The notes under the pieces are model-generated. The model was not told the DNA's origin, made no database searches, and saw only the letters and a program-made list of their open reading frames with translations. A DNA stretch of 14,335 nucleotides from Burkholderiales bacterium (lineage in GTDB: Bacteria; Pseudomonadota; Gammaproteobacteria; Burkholderiales; Burkholderiaceae_F): NCBI GenBank assembly GCA_021298875.1, contig JAJTHJ010000187.1:1-14335 (forward strand), in the 5' to 3' direction. The first letter of the stretch is position 1; the number at the start of each line of letters is the position of its first letter. The position numbers were made by a program, and so were the translations under genes. This document shows positions 5,756 to 12,918 of the stretch, piece after piece.

Positions 5756-7864
5756 TCAGAGGGAGATATCCAAGCCAACCAGCCAAGCCCGGCCCGGTGC
5801 CGGCTCGTAATAGCGGCCATTGGCCTCGTTCACGATCACCGCGCCGACGTAGCCCTTGTCGAGCAGATTGGTCGCGCGGAAAAAGCCGCGCACCGTCGTT
5901 GGCCCGAAGACGAAGCTGCGCGCCACCGCCAGATTGACCACCCCGTAGCCGGGGGCCGCTTGGGTGTTGCGGTCGTCCACGTAAAGCTGCGACTGCGCGC
6001 ACCACTCCAGGGTCCAGTCGGCCCAACCCGGCAGGTAGCGCAACGCGGCGTAGCCGGAGTAGGCCGGCACACCGGGTAGCCGGTTGCCGGCAGCGACCGG
6101 CGCGCTGGGGTGCCCGCAGGGCGCGGCGGTACAGGTGAGAAACGCTTCGTCGAACTGTGCGAGCAGGCTGGTGGCCGCCGCGTAGAACGACCACTGCGGC
6201 GCGAGACGCCAATCGAGCGAGACTTCCGTGCCGCGCTGCGAGGTGGCGCCGACGTTGCCGAACGACGAGCGCCCGCCAGCGTTGGTCAGCACGATGATGT
6301 CGTCGGTGGTGTCGATCGAGAACAGCGCAAGCGTCGCCGCCGCGCCGGCGCCGAGCGCGGCCTTCAAACCCACTTCGAAGTTGTTGCTGGTGGCCGGTTG
6401 AATCTGAGTGTTGAGGCCCGCGCTGCCGTCAGGACGGTAGGCGATCTCGTTCAGCGTCGGCGTCTCAAAGCCGCGCCCGTAGGCGGCGTAGACGCTGCTA
6501 GCCGCGGCAAAGCGGTAGACGACACCGACGGTCGGGTTGACCGAGCGGAAGGTGTTGGCGCCGGAGTCGTCGCCGTTGGCGAGGAACTTGTCGGTGGAGT
6601 CGAAGCTGACGTTCGAGGCGCGCACGCCGGCCAGCAGCCGCCATTGAGGGTCGATCTGCCACTCGGCTTGCAGGTAGGGGTCGAGCGAGGCGACGCGGTT
6701 GTTTTCGTCCCGCCGCAGCGCACCTTGCACGCCGAGCGTGGTCTGCCCGCCGGCGGTGATGAAGTTGTTGTAGCCCTGCCGGCTTTCGTCGAGCCACTCC
6801 CACGCCAGCCCCGCGACGAGGTTCCAGGAGCCGAAGTTGCCCTGCACGCGCCCGTCCGCGCCGCCGTAGTCGCGGTCGAAGTCGATCACGCCGCCGGGGC
6901 TGGAGGCCGCCGCCTGAGTGGTCACGGGGATCGCCTGGAACTGCTGCACCGAGCGGCGGCCGATCCACGCAGACGCGGTCGCGCTCCAAGTCGCGTCGAA
7001 GTCCTTGTTCCACTGCAAGCCGATCTGGTTCTGCCGTGTGGACTTGCGGGTGTTGAAAGTGAGCGCTAGCGGGTTGGCCTGTGGCGGATCGGCTTGCCAC
7101 TGCGCGCGGGTCAGCCCGAGCGGGTCTTGCGCGTCCGGCATGTCGAGCGCGTTGAGGTTGATGCGCCACTGCCCCGAGGCGCCGCCATCGAGCCGGACTG
7201 CCGCGTTGAGCACGTCGCGCGTGGCCGCGCTGTGCTCGCGGTAGCCGTCGGTGGCAAAGGCGCTGCCGTCGATGGCGAGCGCGTAGCCGTCGCCGCCGCC
7301 GGTCAGGCTCGCCACCGCCCGCCAAGTGTCGAAAGAGCCCACCGCAATCCCGGCCGTCGGCGTCCACGGCCCGGCGTCCAGTTGCGTGGTGAGCGCGATC
7401 ACTCCGCCCGAGGAGTTGCCATAGAGCGCCGAGAACGGCCCGCGCAGCACCTCGATCCGCTGCGCGGCATTGAGCGGAAAGTTCGATACCTGCCCCTGGC
7501 CGTCCGGTTGCGTCGCGGGCACGCCGTCCAGGTGCAGCCGGATGCCGCGCACGCCGAAGGTCGAGCGCGCGCCAAAGCCGCGGATCGAGATCTGCAAGTC
7601 TTGCGCGTAGTTCTCGCGGTTCAGTGCGACAACACCCGGCACGCGCGTCAAGCTTTCCGACAAATTGATCCGCAACTGGCTGTCGCGAATCTCCTCGCGG
7701 GTGATCACGTTGACCGAGGCCGGCACGTCCAGCCCCAGCCGCTCGCTGCGGGTGGCGGTGACGACCACCGTGTCGAGTGTCGGCAGCGGCGGCCCGTCGC
7801 TTTGCGCGTAGGCACCGCTCACGGCGAGCGCCATGCCCGCCGCCGCAACGTAACGCGGCTTCAC
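5756..7864 (-). CDS. pqqU: TonB-dependent outer-membrane receptor, PqqU/YncD-like (probable PQQ importer)
   Basis: A 702-residue TonB-dependent outer-membrane transporter. A signal peptide ends at about residue 20 (AYA-QSD). The TonB-box/plug region follows, with LDTVVVTATRSERLG (30-44). The plug carries NYAQDLQISIRGFGARSTFG (85-104), DGVPATQPDGQGQVSNFP (113-130) and IEVLRGPFSALYGNSSGG (137-154). Near the C terminus is VIVNEANGRYYEPAPGR. These stretches agree nearly word for word with my recollection of E. coli YncD (PqqU), the receptor shown to import pyrroloquinoline quinone. The GTG start at 7864 overlaps the TGA of the upstream cytochrome gene (GTGA), which implies translational coupling. 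The two upstream genes encode a PQQ enzyme and its cytochrome, which supports the PQQ assignment. The last residue is Leu (GLDISL) instead of the aromatic residue usual for barrel assembly. Confidence 0.85.
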   Translation of the reverse strand: MKPRYVAAAGMALAVSGAYAQSDGPPLPTLDTVVVTATRSERLGLDVPASVNVITREEIRDSQLRINLSESLTRVPGVVALNRENYAQDLQISIRGFGARSTFGVRGIRLHLDGVPATQPDGQGQVSNFPLNAAQRIEVLRGPFSALYGNSSGGVIALTTQLDAGPWTPTAGIAVGSFDTWRAVASLTGGGDGYALAIDGSAFATDGYREHSAATRDVLNAAVRLDGGASGQWRINLNALDMPDAQDPLGLTRAQWQADPPQANPLALTFNTRKSTRQNQIGLQWNKDFDATWSATASAWIGRRSVQQFQAIPVTTQAAASSPGGVIDFDRDYGGADGRVQGNFGSWNLVAGLAWEWLDESRQGYNNFITAGGQTTLGVQGALRRDENNRVASLDPYLQAEWQIDPQWRLLAGVRASNVSFDSTDKFLANGDDSGANTFRSVNPTVGVVYRFAAASSVYAAYGRGFETPTLNEIAYRPDGSAGLNTQIQPATSNNFEVGLKAALGAGAAATLALFSIDTTDDIIVLTNAGGRSSFGNVGATSQRGTEVSLDWRLAPQWSFYAAATSLLAQFDEAFLTCTAAPCGHPSAPVAAGNRLPGVPAYSGYAALRYLPGWADWTLEWCAQSQLYVDDRNTQAAPGYGVVNLAVARSFVFGPTTVRGFFRATNLLDKGYVGAVIVNEANGRYYEPAPGRAWLVGLDISL

Positions 7865-8193
7865 GGTGCCTTGACGTTGATTTCGATGGCTGCGTAGTAG
7901 GCGGCAAGGTCGCGGATGTCCGCGTCCGACAGCCCCTTGGCCGCCACGCCCATCACTTCGTTACGGCGTTCGCCGCTGCGGTACGCGCGCAGGCTGCGTT
8001 CCAGATACAGCTGCGGCTGGCCGGCGAGATGCGGCGCTTCGGGCATCTTGGACAGACCGTCCAGCCCGCGGCAGGCCTGGCAAGCCACCGCCTTGCGCGC
8101 GCCGGCGGCGGCGTCCTGCGCCTGCGCCTGCGCCGCACAGCAAAAAGCCGCCGCGGCGACGAGCACCGCGGCAACTCTGAGCGTTGCCGCCAT
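7861..8193 (-). CDS. Small periplasmic c-type cytochrome with defective haem motif
   Basis: A 110-residue class I cytochrome of the type that accepts electrons from periplasmic dehydrogenases. A signal peptide covers about residues 1-26 (LRVAAVLVAAAAFCCAAQAQ). The mature domain begins DAAAGARKAVACQAC. The haem motif reads C38-Q-A-C41-R42-G-L-D-G: the His of CxxCH is Arg, from codon CGC (8070-8068) where CAC is expected. The remaining features are intact, including APHLAGQPQLYL, a probable distal Met81 in NEVMGVAAKGLSDADI, and a C-terminal helix DLAAYYAAI. The ATG at 8193 is preferred over a longer frame because it starts the signal peptide directly and lies 4 nt after the dehydrogenase stop. 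The TGA overlaps the receptor GTG start. Without the proximal His, normal haem ligation and maturation should fail. The change could be a decay mutation, a base-call error, or a real variant. Confidence 0.8.
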   Translation of the reverse strand: MAATLRVAAVLVAAAAFCCAAQAQAQDAAAGARKAVACQACRGLDGLSKMPEAPHLAGQPQLYLERSLRAYRSGERRNEVMGVAAKGLSDADIRDLAAYYAAIEINVKAP

Positions 8194-8197
8194 CGCG

Positions 8198-9465
8198 TTA
8201 CGGCTGGTACGAGATGCGGTAGATCGCGCCCGCAAAGTCGTCGGAGACGAGCAGCGAGCCGTCCTTCATCACCGCCACGTCCACCGGCCGGCCGCGGTAG
8301 GTGTTGGTGGCCGGGTCGAGCCAGCCTTCGGCAAACACCTCGCTCTTGTCGGCCGTGCCGTCGGGCTTGAGCGACACGAAGTTGATCAGCGCGCCCGACG
8401 GTGTGGTGCGGTTCCACGAACCGTGCGCGGCGACGAAGATGCCGCCCTGGTACTTGGCCGGAAACATCTTGCCGTCGTAGAAGATCATGCCCAGCTGCGC
8501 CTGGGGGGCCGGGAAGTCCACCTGCGGGAACACCGCGCTGGCCGGCTCCTTCATGTCTTTCAGATCCGGTGCCGCTGGCGCGCCCGCCACCTTGAACTTG
8601 CCGTTCCAGTACGGGTAGCCGAAGTGCTGGCCGGTCCTGGTCACTCGGTTCAACTCACCCGGCGGCACGTCGTCGCCCAGACCGTCGGTCTGGTTGTCGG
8701 TGAACCACGGCGTCCTGTCCTTCGGGTTGAAGTCCTGGCCCACCGAGTTGCGCACGCCCACGGCCACCACCTCGCGCTTGGAACCGTCGAACGCGTTCAT
8801 CTTGACGATGCCGCCGATGCCGAGCTTCTCGCAGAGCGCGACCTTGCCCGCCGGCTGCACGTTGTACGGCTGGCCGAGCGTGGTGTAGAGCTGCCCCCGT
8901 CGGGGCCGATGCGGCAGGTGCGCGCGCCGTGGTTGAACGATTCTTCTTCCACCGGAATCAGCCCGCCCTGCGGCACCCCGCCACGCCCGGCCCTTCGTAG
9001 AAGAACTCGGCGGCGGGGAAGTTGAGCACCCGGTTCGGCCACGATCAGGAAGCCGTCCTTGGTTCAGCACACACCGTTGGACACCTGGAACTTCAGCGAC
9101 GGCGCGAAGGGCTTGACCTCGTCGGCCACCATGTCGCCGTTGCGGTCGGTCACCGCCCACACGCTCGCCTTGCGCGTGCCGACGAACAGCATGTTGGTGC
9201 TGGGTGCGACCGCCATGTGGCGTGCGTCCGGCACGATCGCGTACAGCTCGACCTTGAAGCCGGGCGGCAGCTTGATCCGCTTGAGGTTCTCGCGGATCGC
9301 CGCGGCGTTCGTGCCTTCCTGCGGCACCGTGGGGATGTTCAGATCGGTGCCGGAGACCTTGAGCTGCTTGAGCTTTTCCAGATTCTGTTGCCGCGCGTGA
9401 GCGGCGCCCAAGCCGCCGAAGGCCAAGGCAAGGGCGAGCACGAGCGAAGTGCGCTTAAAGGCCAT
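8198..9465 (-). pseudogene. PQQ-dependent sorbosone/aldose-type dehydrogenase, frame disrupted
   Basis: About 420 codons of a periplasmic beta-propeller quinoprotein of the soluble glucose/sorbosone dehydrogenase family, which oxidises sugars or related alcohols with PQQ. A strong binding site (AGGAGA) precedes ATG 9465. The signal peptide is MAFKRTSLVLALALAFGGLG onward. Recognisable parts are KLPPGFKVELYA, FNHGAR (8937-8920, His probably the catalytic base), NSVGQDFNPKD, WFTDNQTDGLGDDVPPGELN, FGYPYWNG, AAHGSWNR, GRPVDV and LLVSDDFAGAIYR. The frame is broken four times: TGA at 9066-9064 where Trp would fit; a shift near 9034 after IVAE; a shift near 8977 in GCGGGGTG; and a shift in the G5 run at 8898-8894. 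Corrected, it reads smoothly into the next segment each time. This is either a true pseudogene or a locally poor sequence. It heads the operon with the cytochrome and receptor genes. Confidence 0.85.
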
Positions 9466-9521
9466 GACTGTCTCCTGTTTGGTCTTATCGTCCGCGGCGC
9501 GCGATACGCAGCGGTGAGCGC

Positions 9522-9551
9522 AGTCTAGGCACGACCGCGGGGAGATGACAA
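9522..9551 (-). promoter_or_regulatory. Candidate promoter of the PQQ dehydrogenase operon
   Basis: On the minus strand TTGTCA (9551-9546) and TAGACT (9527-9522) are separated by 18 bp. These are 5/6 and 4/6 matches to the sigma-70 consensus. Transcription would start about 50 nt before the dehydrogenase ATG at 9465. A small hairpin (9558-9574) just upstream, after the usp stop codon, lacks a T-tract, so read-through from usp cannot be excluded. Confidence 0.4.
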
Positions 9552-9576
9552 TCCCGCCCGCGTCGCCAACGCGGAC

Positions 9577-10005
9577 TTACCTGACAACCAGAACGGGCAC
9601 GGCGGCGAAGGCGAGCACCTTTTGTGTCTCGCTGCCCAACAGCACGGCGGTGCAACCGCTGCGGCCGTGGGAGGCCATCACGATCAGCTCGCAGCCGGCG
9701 TCAACGGCGGCCGACAGGATCGCGCGGTGCGGGGCTTCTTCTTCGCGGATCACCGTCTCAATCGGCACGCCCGCAGCGCGGGCGGCCTGCTCAACGACGG
9801 ACAGATGCTCGTTGCCCAATGCGCCCGCCTTGGCGCGCAAGTCGTCCAACTGCGGCTCGTGCTCGCCGCCCAGCGCGGCGTAGGGGTTCGGTGGCACGGC
9901 GGCCACCCCCAGCACCGAAGCACCGAGCGCCTTGGCCAGCCCGACGCCGATGTCGATCGCCTTGCGCGACAGCTCGCTGCCGTCAGTGGCGATCAGGATT
10001 TTCAT
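9577..10005 (-). CDS. Universal stress protein, UspA family
   Basis: A single-domain, 142-residue cytoplasmic universal stress protein with a Rossmann-like alpha/beta fold, usually dimeric and often ATP-binding. It opens MKILIATDGSELSRKAID, where the Asp contacts nucleotide in ATP-binding members. The C-terminal loop is ASHGRSGCTAVLLGS, which fits the ATP motif G-2x-G-9x-G-S except that the first Gly is Ala, a common variant. It ends with the strand VPVLVVR. The family role is survival under starvation and respiratory or oxidative stress. The ATG at 10005 has only a weak upstream binding site. It starts 31 nt after the atpC stop with no terminator between, so it may be co-transcribed as the last gene of the ATP synthase operon. 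That link to energy status is an inference. Confidence 0.93.
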   Translation of the reverse strand: MKILIATDGSELSRKAIDIGVGLAKALGASVLGVAAVPPNPYAALGGEHEPQLDDLRAKAGALGNEHLSVVEQAARAAGVPIETVIREEEAPHRAILSAAVDAGCELIVMASHGRSGCTAVLLGSETQKVLAFAAVPVLVVR

Positions 10006-10036
10006 GACGGCCGCGCTCTGCCGGCGGGGAGTGCGA

Positions 10037-10453
10037 TTAGCGGCCGCGCAGCTTCTTGATCGCGGCGAGCTGGGCCGCCAGCGCCGACATCTCGGCCTCG
10101 ACCTTGGCGATTTCCAGATCGCTGGTGGCGTTGCGGCGCGCGTCTTCGGCGGCGCGCAGGGCTTCGCTCGCCTTGGCTTCGTCCAGGTCCTTGCCGCGGA
10201 TCGCGGTGTCGGCCAGCACGGTGACCACGTTGGGCTGCACTTCGAGGATGCCGCCGGCGACGAACACCTGCTCCTCCTCGCCGCCGCCTTCGCGCTTGAT
10301 CCGCACCACGCCCGGCTTGATGCGGGTGATCAGCGGCGTGTGGCGCGGGTAGATGCCCAGTTCGCCCGCCTCGCCCGGCAGAACGACGAACTCGGCCTCG
10401 CCGGAGAAGATGCTTTCTTCGGCGCTGACGACGTCGACGTGGATGGTGTTCAT
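10037..10453 (-). CDS. atpC: ATP synthase F1 epsilon subunit
   Basis: A 138-residue epsilon subunit, part of the central stalk, that couples rotation to catalysis and inhibits ATP hydrolysis through its C-terminal helices. The N-terminal beta-sandwich begins MNTIHVDVVSAEESIFSGEA and continues with GELGIYPRHTPLITRIKPG and FVAGGILEVQPNVVTVLADT. The C-terminal part (about residues 90-138) is a charged two-helix hairpin rich in Ala, Glu and Arg. The ATG at 10453 matches the family start. A GTG at 10528 would add 25 residues translated only from the heptamer repeat and is rejected. No Shine-Dalgarno sequence is present before the ATG: the upstream 40 nt are tandem GATCACC units, part of the hairpin between atpD and atpC. 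Translation may depend on coupling or on opening of that hairpin. Confidence 0.95.
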   Translation of the reverse strand: MNTIHVDVVSAEESIFSGEAEFVVLPGEAGELGIYPRHTPLITRIKPGVVRIKREGGGEEEQVFVAGGILEVQPNVVTVLADTAIRGKDLDEAKASEALRAAEDARRNATSDLEIAKVEAEMSALAAQLAAIKKLRGR

Positions 10454-10454
10454 G

Positions 10455-10549
10455 GTGATCGGTGATCGGTGATCGGTGATCCGTGATCGGTGATCGGCAG
10501 GGTGAGCAGCGACGGGCGAACCGATCACCGATCACCGCTCACCGATCAC
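10455..10549. repeat. Inverted arrays of heptamer GTGATCG between atpD and atpC
   Basis: On the plus strand six head-to-tail copies of GTGATCG fill 10455-10496 (the fourth is GTGATCC). After a 25-bp spacer, four copies of the reverse complement CGATCAC fill 10522-10549 (the third is CGCTCAC). In the atpD-atpC mRNA the arrays can pair into a stem of up to about 28 bp with several registers. The stem begins in the atpD stop codon (10548-10546) and ends just before the atpC ATG. The block contains nine GATC sites. It is not a CRISPR array, because there are no spacers between units. Array length is likely variable by slippage. Confidence 0.95.
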
Positions 10550-11979
10550 TGGACTTTCTTCGCCTTCTCAAACGCCTCGTCGATCGTGCCGACCATGTAG
10601 AACGCCTGCTCGGGCAGGGCGTCGCACTCGCCGTCGACGATCATCTTGAAGCCGCGGATGGTTTCCTTCAGCGGCACGTACTTGCCCGGGCTGCCGGTGA
10701 ACACTTCGGCCACGTGGAAGGGCTGCGACAGGAAGCGCTGAATCTTGCGCGCGCGCGCCACCGCCAGCTTGTCCTCGGGCGACAGCTCGTCCATGCCGAG
10801 AATGGCGATGATGTCGCGCAGCTCCTTGTAGCGCTGCAAGGTCGCCTGCACGCGGCGGGTGACGGTGTAGTGCTCCTCGCCGACGACGTTGGGGTCGATC
10901 TGGCGCGAGGTCGAGTCCAGCGGGTCCACCGACGGGTAGATGCCGAGTGCGGCGATGTCGCGGGAGAGCACCACGGTCGCGTCCAGGTGGCCGAAGGTGG
11001 TCGCCGGCGACGGGTCGGTCAGGTCGTCCGCCGGCACGTACACGGCCTGGATCGAGGTGATCGAGCCGGTCTTGGTCGAGGTGATGCGCTCTTGCAGCTT
11101 GCCCATTTCTTCGGCGAGCGTCGGCTGGTAGCCCACGGCCGAGGGCATCCGGCCGAGCAGCGCGGAGACCTCGGTACCCGCCAGCGTGTAACGGTAGATG
11201 TTGTCGACGAAGAACAGGATGTCGCGGCCTTCGTCGCGGAAGCGCTCGGCCATGGTCAGGCCCGTCAGGCCCACGCGCAGGCGGTTGCCGGGCGGCTCGT
11301 TCATCTGGCCGAACACCATCGCCACCTTGGACTCGGCGAGGTTCTCCTGCTTGATGACGCCGGCCTCGGACATCTCGTGATAAAAGTCGTTGCCCTCGCG
11401 GGTGCGCTCGCCCACGCCGGCAAACACCGACAGGCCCGAGTGCGCCTTGGCGATGTTGTTGATGAGCTCCAGCATTGTCACGGTCTTGCCCACGCCGGCG
11501 CCACCGAAGAGACCGATCTTGCCGCCCTTGGCAAACGGGCAGATGAGGTCGATCACCTTGATGCCGGTTTCCAGCAGCTCGACCGACGGCGACAGTTCGT
11601 CGAACTTCGGCGCCGGCCGATGGATCGTGCGGAATTCGTCGCTCTGGATCGGGCCGCGCTCGTCGATCGGCCGGCCAAGGATGTCCATCACGCGGCCGAG
11701 CGTGCCCGGGCCGACCGGAACCTTGATGCCGTCGCCGGTGTTGCGCACTTTCATCCCGCGGCGGATGCCGTCGGACGAGCCCATCGCGATGGTGCGCACG
11801 ACGCCGTCGCCCAACTGCTGCTCGACCTCGAAGGTCAGGCCCTGCTCGACGAGCCGGTTGGTCGGGTCGGCTTCGAGCACCAACGCGTCGTACACGTTGG
11901 GTATCGCTTCACGCGGGAAATCGACGTCTAACACCGCGACGATGCACTGAACAATGGTTCCGGTTGATCCGGTCGACAT
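10546..11979 (-). CDS. atpD: ATP synthase F1 beta subunit (catalytic)
   Basis: A 477-residue catalytic subunit of F1, forming the alpha3beta3 ring that makes ATP from ADP and phosphate. The N-terminal barrel contains GTIVQCIVAVLDVDFPRE (7-24). Walker A is GGAGVGKTV (159-167), followed by the catalytic GERTREGNDFYHE (190-202). Walker B is ILFFVDN (254-260), followed by IYRYTLAGTEVSALLGRMPS. The C-terminal DELSPED is the counterpart of the DELSEED lever that contacts gamma. The ATG at 11979 has AAGG about 8 nt upstream and gives the usual family start. A longer frame reaching into atpG is only the out-of-frame extension. It lies 17 nt after the atpG stop. Its own stop TGA is the first part of the heptamer array leading to atpC. 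Confidence 0.98.
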   Translation of the reverse strand: MSTGSTGTIVQCIVAVLDVDFPREAIPNVYDALVLEADPTNRLVEQGLTFEVEQQLGDGVVRTIAMGSSDGIRRGMKVRNTGDGIKVPVGPGTLGRVMDILGRPIDERGPIQSDEFRTIHRPAPKFDELSPSVELLETGIKVIDLICPFAKGGKIGLFGGAGVGKTVTMLELINNIAKAHSGLSVFAGVGERTREGNDFYHEMSEAGVIKQENLAESKVAMVFGQMNEPPGNRLRVGLTGLTMAERFRDEGRDILFFVDNIYRYTLAGTEVSALLGRMPSAVGYQPTLAEEMGKLQERITSTKTGSITSIQAVYVPADDLTDPSPATTFGHLDATVVLSRDIAALGIYPSVDPLDSTSRQIDPNVVGEEHYTVTRRVQATLQRYKELRDIIAILGMDELSPEDKLAVARARKIQRFLSQPFHVAEVFTGSPGKYVPLKETIRGFKMIVDGECDALPEQAFYMVGTIDEAFEKAKKVQ

Positions 11980-11996
11980 GGTTACACCCTTAACAG

Positions 11997-12878
11997 TTAA
12001 GCGATGGCGGCTGCGCCGCCGACGATCTCGGAAATCTCTTTGGTGATACCGGCCTGCCGCGTCTTGTTGTAGATCAGTTGCAGTTCGGCGATCAGTTTCT
12101 TGGCGTTGTCGGAGGCGGCCTTCATCGCCACCATGCGCGCGCTCTGCTCGCAGGCGATGTTCTCGGCCACCGACTGGTAAATCAGCGCTTCGACGTAACG
12201 GGTCAGCAGTTCGTCGATCACGCGCTGCGGGTCCGGCTCGTAGATGTAGTCCCAGGCGTAGGCGCGCTTTTCTTCCTCGGTCTGCGCCAAGCTTTCGGCC
12301 GACAACGGCAGCAGCTGCTCGATCATCGGCTCCTGCTTCATCGTGTTGATGAAGCGCGAGTAGGCGATGAACACCGCGTCCAGTTGGCCGCTGGCGTAGG
12401 CGTCCAGTTGCAGCTTGATCGGGCCGATCAGCCGCTCGAGGTGCGGGCGGTCGCCCAGCTGCACGACCTGCGAGACGATGTTGGCATTCAGCCGCTGCAA
12501 AAAGCCCAGCCCCTTGTTGCCGAGCGAGGTCGCCTGGAACTTGATGCCGGCGGCGTCCCACTCCTTGACGCGGCCGAGCACCGCGCGCTGGATGTTGGTG
12601 TTCAGGCCGCCGCACAGACCCTTGTCGGTGGTGATCAAAATCAGCCCGACGTTGCGCAACTCGCCATGCTTGGCGATGAACGGGTGCCGGTATTCCGGGT
12701 TGGCCTGCGCCAGATGCGCGACGATGTTGCGGATCTTGTCGCTGTACGGCCGGCCCTGGCGCATCCGCTCCTGCGCTTTGCGCATCTTGCTGGCGGCCAC
12801 CATCTGCATCGCCTTGGTGATCTTGCTCGTGCTTTGCACGCTCTTGATCTTCAGGCGAATCTCTTTGGTGCTGGGCAT
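11997..12878 (-). CDS. atpG: ATP synthase F1 gamma subunit
   Basis: A 293-residue gamma subunit, the rotating central shaft of F1. The N-terminal helix that enters the alpha3beta3 ring begins KEIRLKIKSVQSTSKITKAM and continues with QMVAASKMRKAQERM. The middle contains LILITTDKGLCGGLNTN, the Rossmann-like domain signature. The C-terminal helix includes ARMVAMKAASDNAKKLIAEL and LIYNKTRQAGITKEISEIVG, the classic gamma signature. The ATG at 12878 is preceded by GAGAGA at a proper distance. It lies 40 nt after atpA and 17 nt before atpD, in the conserved order of the operon. Confidence 0.98.
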   Translation of the reverse strand: MPSTKEIRLKIKSVQSTSKITKAMQMVAASKMRKAQERMRQGRPYSDKIRNIVAHLAQANPEYRHPFIAKHGELRNVGLILITTDKGLCGGLNTNIQRAVLGRVKEWDAAGIKFQATSLGNKGLGFLQRLNANIVSQVVQLGDRPHLERLIGPIKLQLDAYASGQLDAVFIAYSRFINTMKQEPMIEQLLPLSAESLAQTEEEKRAYAWDYIYEPDPQRVIDELLTRYVEALIYQSVAENIACEQSARMVAMKAASDNAKKLIAELQLIYNKTRQAGITKEISEIVGGAAAIA

Positions 12879-12918
12879 GTGAGTCTCTCGGACAGGCGCG
12901 ACCGTCGTGCGGCGGCGT

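Noticed and set aside
6498..7907. 469-codon second minus-strand frame across the receptor gene
   Set aside because: An Arg-rich out-of-frame shadow. The receptor frame has a signal peptide, plug and barrel motifs.
10454..10528. N-terminal extension of atpC through the repeat
   Set aside because: The extra residues are translated heptamer repeat and are absent from the epsilon family.
10455..10549. CRISPR array
   Set aside because: The units are 7 bp and directly abutting, with no spacers and an inverted second array.
10546..12615. Extended 689-codon version of atpD reaching into atpG
   Set aside because: The extra N-terminal part is out-of-frame atpG sequence. ATG 11979 has a binding site and the family start.
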